A stretch of 64,000 bases of DNA from Leptobrachium leishanense (GCA_009667805.1 CM019072.1:41980654-42044653), one strand, 5' to 3'. Shown: positions 22,439 through 33,026, counted from the first letter of the stretch. Translations and numbers: made by a program. Notes: a model not told the origin generated them from the sequence alone.

Positions 22439-23674
22439 CCAAAAGTATTTGCTCACCCATCCAAATGATCAGAATCAGGTGTTCCAATCACTTCCATGGC
22501 CACAGGTGTATAAAATCAAGCACCTAGGCATGCAGACTGTTTTTACAAACATTTGTGAAAGAATGGCTCCTCTCAGGAGCTCAGTGAATTCCAGCGTGGA
22601 ACTGTGATAGGATGCCACCTGTGCAACAAATCCAGTCGTGAAATTTCCTCGCTCCTAAATATTCCACAATCAACTGTCAGCTGTATTATTAGAATGTGGA
22701 AGTGTTTGGGAACGACAGCAACTCAGCCACGAAGTGGTGGGCCACGTAAAATGACAGAGCGGGGTCAGCGGATGCTGAGGCGCATAGTGCGAAGAGGTCG
22801 CCAACTTTCTGCAGAGTCAATCGCTACAGATCTCCAAACTTCATGTGGCCTACAGATTATCTCAAGAACAGTGTACAGAGAGCTTCATAGAATGGGTTTC
22901 CATGGCCGAGCAGCTGCATCCAAGCCATACATCACCAAGTGCAATGCAAAGTGTCGGATGCAGTGGTGTAAAGCACGCCGCCACTGGACTCTAGAGAAGT
23001 GGAGAAGCGTTCTCTGGAGTGATGAATCGCGCTTCTCCATCTGGAAATCTGATGGACAAGTCTGGATTTAGCGGTTGCCAGGAGAGCGGTACTTGTCTGA
23101 CTGCATTGTGCCAAGTGTAAAGTTTGGTGGAGGGGGGATTATGGTGTAGGGTTGTTTTTCAGGAGCTGGGCTTGGCCCCTTAGTTCCAGTGAAAGGAACT
23201 CTGAATGCTTCAGCATGCCAAGACATTTTGGACAATTTCATGCTCCCAACTTTGTGGGAACAGTTTGGAGCTGGCCCCTTCCTCTTCCAAAATGACTGTG
23301 CACCAGTGCCAAAGCAAGGTCCATAAAGGCATGTATGACAGAGTCTGGTGTGGATGAAGTTGACTGGCCTGCACAGAGTCCTGACCTCAACCTGATAGAA
23401 CACCTTTGGGGTGAATTAGAGCGGAGACTGAGAGCCAGGCCTTCTCGTCCAACATCGGTGTGTGACCTCACAAATGCGCTTCTGGAAGAATGGTCAAAAA
23501 TTCCCATAAACACACTCCTAAACCTTGTGGACAGCCTTCCCAGAAGAGTTGAAGCTGTTATAGCTGCAAAGGGTGGACCGACGTCATATTGAACCCTATG
23601 GATTAGGAATGGGATGTCACTTAAATTCATATGCGAGTCAAGGCAGGTGAGCGAATACTTTTGGCAATATAGTG
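22439..23674 (+). mobile_element. Third Tc1-type transposon, complete ends, 1,236 bp
   Basis: Ends CACTAGATTGCCAAAAGTAT and ATACTTTTGGCAATATAGTG are inverted repeats flanked by TA at 22437-22438 and 23675-23676. It inserted into the cataata/tcattatt sequence of the surrounding TTAA element; the unbroken version of that site is visible at about 11990-12010. Confidence 0.93.
22604..23592 (+). pseudogene. Tc1 transposase remnant in the third Tc1
   Basis: The first frame (22604-23071) shows the helix-turn-helix region (SSREISSLLNIPQSTVSCII), then HRMGFHGRAA and WSDESRFSIW with the first catalytic Asp. It stops at TAG after QVWI (23069-23071). After a second in-frame stop near 23147 and a frame change around 23310, the C-terminal part (23335-23592) carries DWPAQSPDLNLIEHLWGELE with the catalytic Glu. 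The second Asp region is recognisable as FLFQNDCAPV. The N-terminal methionine expected near 22560 is also out of frame. At least three lesions, so inactive. Confidence 0.9.
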
Positions 23675-24188
23675 TATCATTATTATATGTATACGTCATG
23701 CTCTGCCTGTATATTATAACAAAAAATTCAATACAATTTAAATTTTTAATCATCTACAGCATGTAAAGTCTTTTTTCACATTTTATCATGCGAGTTTTTG
23801 CTTTTATATTTTCTATGAGCTGCGCTTGTTAAAAAAATTCTAAGTGAGGAACGCTACATTTTTTGGGGGGAATTGGGCAAATGCACCACGTAGAATAAAA
23901 ATCATTAGTGCAGCATCATTGTTCACATTATAATTGAAATGGGAACAACATTGCTGCTTTAATAAAAAAAACACACATCAAAAAAACATATTTTTTTGCA
24001 TTATTTTTTGTTAAATTATTTTTATTTTTATTAATTTGTTTATACTTCAAACATGGTCATGTTTGGTATCATTGGAAAAGCAATGCTCAGGCCTTTCAAA
24101 TGATACCCTACCTGATCCCCCTAGCTGCCACTGTTCGGGAGCTATGGGGGTTCAAAGGAACCCCCTATCTCCACCAGGGGATTTCCTT

Positions 24189-25028
24189 CAGGGTTATTCA
24201 AAGAGAATCAAAAAGCCACCGCACGTTCGGTGAGTTTTCGTTCTCTTCAATTCGGTTTGATTTGGCGATCCCATTTCGGCGACCCTGCGGTGTATTCAGC
24301 AAGCACCACAGGGACGTCGAAGTGCAGGGAAAAGCCACCGCAAACACGCCGAAAACTCACCGCAAAACCCAGGAGAATGCACACCAAAACCAGCAAAAAC
24401 ATCTGGATTAACCCCGCCGAAGACGCCGGAGAAACCCGAGCAGGTGCCAATCACAGCGCAGAGCAGCCGCCGGAAAAACCGACACCGCAGACGAATGGAG
24501 TGAAAAAAAAAACCAACAGTACGCTTGAATGTTTGAAAATTGAAACGCTGTTTGCAAACAAACTACTGAGAGAAAATGTCTGAAATATATATATAAGATC
24601 CAATGAATGATAATAAAAAGGGCTGTTACAGAAAAAAGAAAAAAACGTTTAAAAAAAATAAAAAAAATAAAAATCTGAATTTTTTTTGCAAAACAATTCC
24701 CAAAAATGCTTAAAAGATCCTAAAAAATCTATAGATAAAGAGAGTTTACTGCAGAATATTATAATCAACGGTTTATTAGATATTGATTTAAAACGGGAAT
24801 ATTTTTAACATTGAAGCCTATGGGATTCCCTCGAATAAACCTGTCGAATGAAGCCACGAATGGCAGGGCATTTCAGCAACTTTTCACTGCCGGTTTTTGT
24901 TCTCTGAATAGACAAAGCTATGGGGATTTCACTGTCCTCGAACAGGCATCGTATGTGCAGGCAATTCGCCTGATTTTCAACATGCGGTTACCTTTTGGCA
25001 GCCATCTGGATTTCTTTGAATAACCCTG
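24189..25028. mobile_element. Element with CAGGGTTATTCAAAGA inverted ends, 840 bp
   Basis: Begins CAGGGTTATTCAAAGAGA and ends TTTCTTTGAATAACCCTG. It interrupts the TTAA-family sequence. No clear target duplication, and its 117-codon frame looks like chance. The interior is half CpG-rich, half poly-A. Confidence 0.75.
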
Positions 25029-25590
25029 ATAGGGAAATCCCCGGGCAGCTAGGGATTCCCCAGCTAACTGACGTCATTGCGCCAAGCGAGATGACATCAG
25101 GTGGCCAGGGGGGACCCGGAGGTGGAGTGGCCCCCACCGGAGCCTGGCTGCGATCCAGTGCCGGATGGCACTGGATTGCAGCCCGGTGCCTAAGGGGTTA
25201 AAACCAGGCACCACTTAAAAGGGGAGACTCTCCCCTTTTAAGCGGTGCATGGTTTGTGCGGCTGGAACCTCCCGATCGGGAGGAAGAGGGATCCGAAAGG
25301 ATCCCCCCTCCCTTTCAGGCGATCTCCTGGCTTTGTCGGGGGGGGGGGTCGCCCGAAAATGACGTCATCGTACATTAACTTTCGAGTTAACTGCAGCAGG
25401 ACGGTAATTAGCGTTAGGATTTTAAAATCCTAACGCTAATTAACACTTTGCGCTTTAAGCATAGGGAGCTTAAAGTACAGTAAACTCGTGTGGAAAAGAA
25501 CAAGTTCCGAATTGCTAACGGGTTTTTTAACCGGTAAGCGTACGTATTGTACTATGGTCTGCCCGCGCTAGATCGACTAGTTCTAATGTT

Positions 25591-26336
25591 TAGGGATGTG
25601 CGTTTCGGGTTTTGGAATTTCGGAATTTTCACGAAATTTCCCGATTCGTGCATTCGGATTCGGCCGATTTTACGAAAATTTTCAGATCCGAAAACGGCAG
25701 ATCCGATTTTACGAAACGAAACGAATATTTGCTCGGAATTTTCGAATGGACTAGAAATGTGTAAAATCGAAAATCATTTTCGTTCCATTCGTAATTTCGG
25801 CTCCATTCCTGATTTCGGTTCCATTTCAGTAATTTCGGACAACATATTTTTTGTTTATATCGCTGATTCTGTAATTTTGTATCATTCCCATCTCAATGTA
25901 TCCTTCTTGTAAAACATGAGAAATCTCAATGTATCCTTCCTGGAAAACCAGAGAAATCTCAATGTATCCTTCTTGTGAAACCAGAGAAATTTCAATATAT
26001 CCTTCTTGTAAAACATGAGAAATCTCAATGTATCCTTCTTGTAAAACATGAGAAATCTCAATGGCAGAATTATCGTATCGACAGAATTATCGTATCGACA
26101 GAAATATCGGATCCGAAAAACCATTAGTTTACGTCAAAACGAATAGACACTTTGAAACGAGGAGAACAGACGTTCCGAAAAACACGAAAATTTCCGAAAT
26201 TACGAAAAAAGTCAATACGAAAAACGAAACGAAAACTAAACGAACCGAAACGGAAATCGGCCGAAACGAGCCGAAACGAAAATTTCCAAAATACGAACGA
26301 ACCGAACCGAACAAAAAAAATCGGTGCACAAGTCTA
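25591..26336. mobile_element. Non-autonomous hAT element, 746 bp, 8-bp target duplication
   Basis: CTAATGTT is duplicated exactly at 25583-25590 and 26337-26344. The element begins TAGGGATGTGCG and ends GTGCACAAGTCTA. Arms of tttcgg / ccgaaa-type sequence fold back on each other. The centre holds a 33-bp minisatellite. No transposase is present. Confidence 0.92.
25891..26060. repeat. 33-bp minisatellite inside the hAT element
   Basis: The phrase tctcaatgtatccttcttgt recurs at 25891, 25924, 25957, 25990 and 26023, with a partial copy at 26056, exactly every 33 bases. The period is a multiple of three, so the minus strand shows a spurious repeated peptide. Confidence 0.95.
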
Positions 26337-26344
26337 CTAATGTT

Positions 26345-26906
26345 ATGCTCCCACAGGTGAGCACTACCGTTAGCGTTAGACTATTTTGACCTAGAATTTT
26401 TTACATATTTCAAACATTTACAACAAATGAAAAATAAATACATTTAAACCAATGAGGTCACTCACGAAAAAACATAGGAAAAATGCATTTAAATTACTTA
26501 AAAAAAACAAGAGGTGAGAAAGTTGGTTAAACAGTAAATACATAAATAAAAATGGATATAAATTATGTGTGTCTGTATACAATGTATATAAATAAAAAAA
26601 TATTTAGGTAAAAAAACTAAAAACTGCCATCTAAAATTGAGAGCAATAAACTGTTCGTGAGCTTATCTCCATTCACGCTTTGAATAAGTGTAAATATTTT
26701 TGTAACTTCATTACTATTGCAGTCCCGTTACACATTTAGCAGTAATAGATAAGGTACTTCAAAAATGAATTTTATTTTTAATAGTTTTCAGAGTTGTAGT
26801 TTATGGTGATTTTGGTAGAGAGATTTTGTAGTTAGTTACGATAGTTTTCTATATTATGTGGCAAACGGTATCGTGCAATTGTGGAATGATACTGAAACCA
26901 TGCTCT
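26345..26906. other. Neurexin intron, no feature recognised
   Basis: Very AT-rich, with no supported element beyond the end of the repeat fragment. Confidence 0.5.
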
Positions 26907-27137
26907 CTATGTTTGAGCCAATGATTTCATCAATTGTGATTTGTTCTGTAATTTCTTCGATGGAGCCATAGCGATTGCTTTAGAAAAATCAAAATAGAAG
27001 ACATCCACTGTAACCCTCTGGGGTGCATATTGCTTGTTGCTAATGTCATCATTGAATGAAATGAGTTTGTCATACCCTGTCCTCCCCAGACAGAGGATTT
27101 GATTATTTAAAATGTAGGAGCCCCCTCTGTTTTCCAT
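26907..27137 (-). pseudogene. Short CR1-like reverse transcriptase relic
   Basis: The minus-strand frame includes KLISFNDDISN and VDVFYFDFSKAIAMAP, which resembles the RT palm region of CR1 elements (a LISFYDEIS-type helix followed by VYLDFSKAFDTVP). The expected AFDTV is changed and nothing further of the LINE is visible on either side. Old fragment, clade uncertain. Confidence 0.5.
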
Positions 27138-27180
27138 TAAGTGTTTGGTAAAATGATTGAAAGAAAGTTATCTTGGAGCC

Positions 27181-27613
27181 TTAGGCTGGGGTCAGACCAG
27201 CGCACTTTTAACGTGCGTTCTGGCGCACATAATTACGGCCGCACTAGCAGCAGATGACGGGCAATGACTGCCAATATACGATGTACGGCCGCACAAAAGT
27301 CCGGCCGTGCAACGCAAGTGGAATTTGAACGCATTTTTCTGAGAACGCTGAACCGCTAGTACTGACGTACTGAGTGCGCAGCTGCGGCATAGCGGCGTGT
27401 GTGCGTGATTAGGAGATGTCAGACGCTGCTAATGTCCGGCCAACATAACGTCCAGACGCAAAAAGAGTTTTATTGACGATCCGTACAAAATCACGCCCGA
27501 AAATGCGCGTCGTCTGCCCGTTTTTGCGCATTCCGTGAAAAAATACGTCAATGCGTTCGGACGCACTTTTTCACGTTCGCGGGGAAAAATGCTTTCGTCT
27601 GACCCTAGCCTAA
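27181..27613. mobile_element. MITE with TTAGGCT-type inverted ends, copy 2
   Basis: The 433-bp sister of 3787-4207: begins TTAGGCTGGGGTCAGAC and ends GTCTGACCCTAGCCTAA, so the first and last 17 bases are inverted repeats with one mismatch. Shared interior includes the run around ctagtactgacg and gcatagcggcgtgtgtgcg. The copies are in the same orientation 23 kb apart within one intron. Confidence 0.87.
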
Positions 27614-28470
27614 ACTGATCTTACATTCTAAAAGGTAAACATCTTGTAATCCTGAGGCATTGTTTACATTTATTTCATTTCATTCAAACACACTTGATAT
27701 TTTGCCTGCTACTCATATATTTGCTGTAACTTGAATATAGACCTGCACTCCAACCTTTGACAAAATCAGCAGGTGCCAATGCAGTCAATGACTGACCTTG
27801 GACAAGATCACAACTACGTCATTAAGCTAATTGCCTCAGCCAATAGACATAACAGCTTCAGTTGTTACCTTAATGCAGTGATCTCCCCCCAAATGTTACT
27901 GAACTACAACTCCCTTGTTCTCTGGCCATCTATTGCATTCAAAGAATTCAACAGCTCCTATACTTTATATTGCAGCTGATAATTTTCACCTAGAAGAAGA
28001 ACCACAAGCTATTCCATTGTACCTTGTTCTTCTCCTCTGGAGCCGGTACATAAAAAAAGATTTCAGAAGCTGATGTTAAGTGATTTTTCTATTGCAAAAT
28101 AACTTAAAACTTACTTACCTTAGAACTCACAGTACAACACATTGCACAATCTGACACATCCTCTGGCCGCAAGCAGCAGAAGACTGAGAATAAATATTTC
28201 TTACTGTTTTTCTGCGGCTCCTGCGCACCACAGCTAAGCACCAAGATTGTGCAGGATGCGTGCAGAATCACGCTGGAATCCATGAAGTCCTAGGGACTCC
28301 AGGAGCTGATATCCAAGAAGGCGTGCTGCACCGCTGTAGGTACCAGTCAACCACTGGAAAATGTTCTGGCTCAAGCTGCTGATACAGTGCCTCAGCCATA
28401 ATAGAGTCATTAATGGTGAGCCGAAAATAGGAAAAGGGGCACATATTTTATTCCCATTTGCAGCTCTCCA
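27614..28470. other. Intron with MITE scraps
   Basis: Contains a hAT-MITE-like phrase (ctgaactacaactccc, about 27897) and a stretch at about 28200-28340 resembling the body of the GGCCCTATTCCA family (ggaatccatgaagtcc). No gene seen. Confidence 0.5.
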
Positions 28471-28696
28471 TTAACCCCTTAGGGACCAAGCGGTTTTGCC
28501 ATGGTCTGTCCAAAAGTACCCACTGCTGTTTTTACATTGCTGCGCTGTTTGTGTTTAGCTATAATTTTCCTATAATTTTCCTCTTACTCATTTATGGAAC
28601 CCACACAGAGGCGGCTCTAGACTTTGTGGGGGCTTAGGTCAAACTTAAACATGGGGCCCCACTAACAGCCACAATGGAAAAAAATGCAAGTCTCCA

Positions 28697-28946
28697 GATA
28701 GATGTATGCCCAGAGACAGACCCCAGATACATGTATACCCAGACACCGACCCTAAATACATGCATACTGAGACACAGACCCCAGATACATGCATATCCAG
28801 ACACCGACCCCGGATACATGTATATCCAGACCCCTACCCCAGATATATGTATACCCAGACACTGACCCCAGATACATGCATACCGAGGACACAGACCCCA
28901 GATACATGTATACCCAGACACAGCTCCCAGATACATGAATACCCAC
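28697..28946. repeat. 29-bp minisatellite, about nine units
   Basis: The phrase agatacatgtatacccagac recurs at 28725, 28754, 28783, 28812, 28841, 28870, 28900 and 28929, with a degenerate unit at 28697. Not a CRISPR: no separate spacers, divergence spread over the unit. Frames through it are artefacts. Confidence 0.93.
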
Positions 28947-28979
28947 CAGCCCTCCTACACACTTACATATGTTTTTTGA

Positions 28980-29097
28980 CAGTGGAGTAATAGATTTCGA
29001 GTTAACTGGGGAATTGTATTTTTTCACATGAAAAAAAGAACATGTTTAGAGCCAAAAATACAATTCTCCAATTAACCCTAAATCCATTACTCCACTG
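28980..29097. repeat. Hairpin repeat, stem about 40 bp
   Basis: cagtggagtaatagattt at the left pairs with aaatccattactccactg at the right. The inner arms gggaattgtatttt / aaaatacaattctcc extend the stem around an A-rich loop. Confidence 0.8.
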
Positions 29098-29329
29098 CCT
29101 AAAAAGAAATTGGTCATAGAAGCTTGGAGGATAGATATATATACACACACATCAGCGGGCGGCGAACTCACAGTTGCAGGTTCTGACAGTTACAAGCCAA
29201 GGACAGAATGACGCCGCACCTGCAGCTGCTGTCACTCTGTGAGCAGAAGCAGAGTGAGGGATCATTGACGACGTATGGCGCTGTGTGCGTGGTAACATTT
29301 ACAAGTTTTTATGACGCACTACCAAGTTC

Positions 29330-31262
29330 TGTAGCTCTGTACAATGGCAGAGCCAGAATAACAAATATACATACAAGTTAAACACATAGAACAGTAGGAG
29401 AAAAGACCCTGCTCCTTAGTTTACAATCTTAGAGGAGCGGGGTGACACACTAGGTGTGGGTAAATAGAGAACATGAAGTAGTGGGTACATGTGGGCTGGG
29501 TGGGAAGAGAGCGTAAGAAATGAACAGTGGGGGAATCATGGAGTGAGCCGATGTGTTTTCAGAGACTCTTGAAGGACTGGAGAGACGGGGAGAGAGTCTG
29601 ATGTTGCGGAGTAGGGAATTCCATAGAAAGGGGGGGGGCTCGGAAAAATTCCCGAAGGTGAGAGTTGGTGGTGCAGGTCCGAGGAGACGATAAAGTCAGA
29701 TCATTGGCAGAGCAAAGTGGTTTGGACAGGATGTACCTGCTAATAAGGAAGGAGATGTAGACAGAGGCGTGGTTATGCAGAGCTTTGTACGTGAGCACAA
29801 ATATAATGAATTGGATTTTAAGGGAAACGGAGAGCCAGTGTAGAGATTGACAAAGGGGTGAGGTGTGAGAGGTGCGGAAGGTGAGGTGGATGAGCCTGGC
29901 ACAGGCATTCATAACAGACTGTAGAGGGAGAATCTGGGATCTCTTAAGGCCAGAGAGAAGGAAGTAGTCAAGGATAATGAGAGCTTGGATGAGCATTTTA
30001 GCAGAGTCTTGATTAAGAAAGGGACGGGTGCGTGTAATGTTTTCAAGGTGGAAGTAGCAGGATTTGGTTAGTGACTGAATGTGAGGAGTTAAGAATAGAA
30101 CAGAGTCTAAGAGGACACCAAGACGACGAGCCCGAGAGGTAGAAGTAATAGTGGCACCATTCACCTGAAGGGAAATGGGTGCAGGAATGTTGGTGTAAGG
30201 AGCTGATTCCGGGGTGGTAGATTCTAGCCCCATATGCAATGAACAAAAGGCAAGTATAAATGAATAAGGTATTTATTTATAGATACGAAGGGATGCAACA
30301 GAAGGCAGTAAATAAATATAATAAAGGAGGCTGGGTAAAACAGAGAGAAAGGGAAGACACTGAATAAATAATAAACAGCAATATGATTAACTGAAGACAC
30401 AGAGGGATAGATAGGACGAGAAAAGGGTAGACAAAAGATAACGCTTTTAGATTATAACGGTAGATAACGAATTTAGATTAAGGACAAAGGAATAATACAG
30501 TAATGATATTTAAAGAATACAGATATACAGAAAACCAGAAAGGAGACAGAATGCTAATATTGAAGGGAGTTGGAGCAGAGCTAGGCCAGATATGGAAGGA
30601 TGTATGGAGGAGAAAATGGAGAGTAGGAGCTGTAAGTATATATTATTAGAGTGAGGGTAATAGATATAAGTTTTTGGAGTGCAATCTGTAAATAGGTTCT
30701 TATATAGGAGTACAGGCTGTAAATAAGTATGAAGGGGATGGACAGGAGGCAACAAAGTCCAGGCAAGTAATACAGGAACAAGGAATCCAAAAAGTACAAG
30801 CTGTAGAAAGGTCTTTGTGATGCAAGATGCAGACAGATATGAAGGGAATAGCAATCAACAGAGTCTAGGCAGGTAATGCAGGAACAGGAGATCCAGAAAG
30901 TAGATTCTTGCTAGTGTGGGGTTCACTATAACAATGCAGAAGCATTGAAGGTTAGGTGTGGCTTTCTTTTGAGGGCAACTCATTAGCTGTGTTGGCCAAC
31001 ACCTGTTCACTGGACCGACATGGATTGCTAGGAGGGCCATTGCTAATCTCTCCACTATGAGGCAGCTTGTTTTTAGCCTTCTTGCAGCGCCGGCGGCTAG
31101 GAACCTGACAGTTGGTTTTAGAGGAATGAAAGACAAGAAGTTCAGCTTTAGCGAGATTAAGCTATAGGAAACAGGAAGCCATCCAGTCGGAGACAGCAGA
31201 CAGGCAGGCAGTGACACGGTCCAGCACAGGAGGAGAGAGATCGGGAGTGGAAAAGTAGGGGG
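29330..31262 (-). pseudogene. L2-clade LINE 3' fragment, split by an insertion
   Basis: The 226-codon frame at 30239-29559 (minus) matches the C-terminal RT/thumb of L2 LINEs: LGVLLDSVLFLTPHIQSL, SCYFHLENITRTRPFL, QSLHWLSVSLKIQF, LTYKALHN. The 3' untranslated part with the tctaagattgtaaac phrase follows at about 29420. Upstream, 31110-31262 carries the preceding RT piece (ACLSAVSDWM, NLAKAELLVFHSS). The two are separated by an insertion at 30237-31109. Typical L2 truncation; no intact frame. Confidence 0.85.
30237..31109 (-). mobile_element. Insertion of about 870 bp in the L2 fragment, LTR-like
   Basis: In minus sense it opens TGTCAGGTTCCTAGCCGCC and is AT-rich toward its far end, with a repeated internal phrase (gcaggaacaggagatccag and caggaacaaggaatccaa) near 30770 and 30890. 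TG...CA termini would fit a solo LTR, but no target duplication could be confirmed. Confidence 0.4.
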
Positions 31263-32277
31263 GAAAAAGCAAAAAAAAAGCACAAAAATTAACTCAATAA
31301 TCCTGGTAAAAAATGATTTCAAGCGAGCAAAATCACTTATTGTAACAGTTTAAAACACCCCGCATCGAAACTCCAACAGTTCTGATGGTGAGACGTCATC
31401 TTTTCGTGATGTAATCGGAAAGTGATCAAAAAATATAATAAAGATAGTTCCTCTGTGTCCTTCCACCAGAACAAGCACATCACAAAATGTCACACAGCTC
31501 CTATAACTACACACAATAGAATCCTATGGCGTGTATGCTGTGAGCAGCGACTGTCACCACTTAGAGCAGCGCTTGGCACAAGATACCTGGTACCACTATT
31601 GGAATATAGACGGTAACTCACTCTAGTGGATTACAGTGAGCGGTATCACAGCGAGCTCAGGCTCACATTATTGCTCCTAAATAACAAGTCAGTGCCCGGG
31701 GTGTTTCCACCTCTGCTCAGAAGGCAAACTGACAGCAACACAGGGGCCTCACAGCGGGAAGATGGATGATTGAGGGGTGCACCATGGATGGATGCTGGGG
31801 AATTGGATGTCGGAGCCTTCCAGCCAAGCTGCAATCAGTCTGATAATGTTAGGGCACATTGAACCCTCGCCAGGGGCCACCCAGGACCAGCCCCTCTTCC
31901 TCCCCCAGCTCTCTCCCTGAGAACACAATGACATCCTATCAACAGCAATTCATTCATTGAGCCCAGGCATTACACACAGAGCTGCGGGGAAACACCAGGG
32001 CACCCAAAAGTGACACTAAAGCACAGGGTGTCCACGGGGCCGGGCATGGCATGAAAAGGGTTGCACAGCACATATACCATCTGTCCCCACATGTTATCCT
32101 GTGATGCCAACTCACACACAAACAATACGTATGTATGGAAAGCCTAGGTACCCTGTATAAGCACTCTCCCTGTATATCACACCCTCATAAAGTTCAGCCA
32201 ACCCAGACAAAGGTCTCAGTAACCAAGCTGGCACTGCCTAGTGTCTCAGGTCCCTTGTACAAGTGCGGGACACTCAC

Positions 32278-32320
32278 CAGACTGCCCCCCTGCCTCGTCC
32301 CAAGCTCTCAGTCCGGCCAT
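32278..32320 (-). CDS. Possible first coding exon of an unidentified gene inside the hAT block
   Basis: On the minus strand an ATG at 32320 reads MAGLRAWDEAGGQS and meets a consensus donor CTG/GTGAGTG at 32278/32277. Upstream lies CpG-rich sequence with an AAGATGGCGG motif. I do not recognise the product, and 14 codons are too few to assign. It could be the first exon of an autonomous hAT transposase, a host gene start captured by the element, or chance. No continuing exon was identified in 28606-32277. Confidence 0.3.
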
Positions 32321-32479
32321 GGCTGCGGACAGTCTCCGTTTGAGGGCAATAGGCACAACTTGGTCTCCACACGCAGTTTGCAGGTAGCAGCGGCCCCGGG
32401 GCATATCCTGCGGGTGGGGTGAATGCGCAGGGCCGGGTTACAGGGGAACTTCGCTCCAGCCTCGCCTCACCTCCTGCCC

Positions 32480-32640
32480 GCATTCACTATCCACGCAGAT
32501 TCCTCACTGCAAGTGGCTGGATGAGGTATGAGTGGCCGACGTCCGGCTCGCCCTCTCTGACTTCATCAGAGGTGGCCACTGTCTGTCCGCCATCTTAGAT
32601 TCTCCGGCTGGCGGCTGGGCCTAAAAAGAAAACACGTCCG
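32480..32640 (-). promoter_or_regulatory. CpG-rich promoter-like segment with YY1-type motif
   Basis: The plus text ccgccatctt at 32587-32596 reads AAGATGGCGG on the minus strand, the YY1-type element often found just downstream of vertebrate CpG-island start sites. The surrounding 300 bp is much richer in CpG than the intron. The orientation fits transcription toward the ATG at 32320. Confidence 0.4.
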
Positions 32641-33026
32641 CCGGAATTCACAAACGCAGTAGCAAGAAATAATTTAACGTGCTGCTGCCTGCGTGTGGTG
32701 GATCATGCAAATTAGGCAGCCACAAGACATTTTAGGCGCAAAGCCTTTAGCCGGCCGCCTAATTTGTGTGATTAAAGAGCCGCCACTGAACCCACACATA
32801 TTTTATACCATTTTTTTCGTCATTAAATGGACTTTCCAAAGATACCATTATTTTCATCATATCGTATAATGTACTATAAAAATATTCTGAAATATGATAA
32901 AAAAAATGGAAAAAACACACTTTTTCGAACTTTTAGCCTCAAAATCTACAACCACCCCAGCTAAATAGTTTAGAAATTTTGTCCTGAAAGTAGAAATACC
33001 CGATTTTTACATGTTTTGCCTTTTAA

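Larger units (their letters stand above)
22344..25200. mobile_element. Composite TTAA-family copy carrying a Tc1 and a CAGGGTTATTC element
   Basis: Sequence from acgcgatttgaagcc onward matches the interior of 11843-13046. It is broken by a Tc1 (22439-23674) and a second element (24189-25028), and ends near cctaaggggttaa at about 25200. Related GC-rich text with gacgtcatcg continues to about 25370. Its left end is missing or fused with the neighbour at 21858-22339. Confidence 0.65.
25380..26400. repeat. Fragment of the 'GGCCCTATTCCA' family containing a perfect 38-bp palindrome
   Basis: 25405-25442 is a perfect palindrome of 38 bases whose half is TAATTAGCGTTAGGATTTT. Neighbouring phrases (agggagcttaaagtacagtaaactcg) match the repeat family at 20150-20655 and 34071-34680. 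The hAT element 25591-26336 is inserted in it; the host resumes at about 26345 with ctcccacaggtgagcac. Confidence 0.6.
28606..32788. mobile_element. 4,183-bp block with hAT ends and exact 8-bp target duplication
   Basis: Starts CAGAGGCGGCTCTAG and ends with the reverse complement of CAGTGGCGGCTCTTTAAT. AACCCACA is duplicated exactly at 28598-28605 and 32789-32796, as hAT transposases produce. Inside are a 29-bp minisatellite, a fold-back, a minus-strand L2 fragment with its own insertion, and a CpG-rich promoter-like segment near the right end. No BED or hAT transposase domain could be read on either strand, so it is either a heavily invaded hAT or one that captured foreign DNA. Confidence 0.85.
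28475..33022. mobile_element. TTAA-family element (CCCCTTAGGGACCAAGC type) split by the 4.2-kb hAT block
   Basis: TTAA at 28471-28474 precedes CCCCTTAGGGACCAAGCGG. The left part is 28475-28605. After the hAT block and one copy of its AACCCACA duplication are removed, the sequence continues at 32797-33022, where a further TTAA occurs. The right inverted end is not clear. Confidence 0.7.

Noticed and set aside
24230..24583. 117-residue charged protein in the CAGGGTTATTC element
   Set aside because: No homology recognised, no conserved motif, and the frame starts in the element's inverted arm; chance is more likely.
25891..26060. Repetitive protein of FLMFYKKDTLR units on the minus strand
   Set aside because: The period is 33 bp, so any frame repeats; there is no start, no splice context and no composition of a real protein.
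28697..28946. CRISPR array
   Set aside because: Units are contiguous 29-bp tandem repeats without distinct spacers, in a vertebrate intron.
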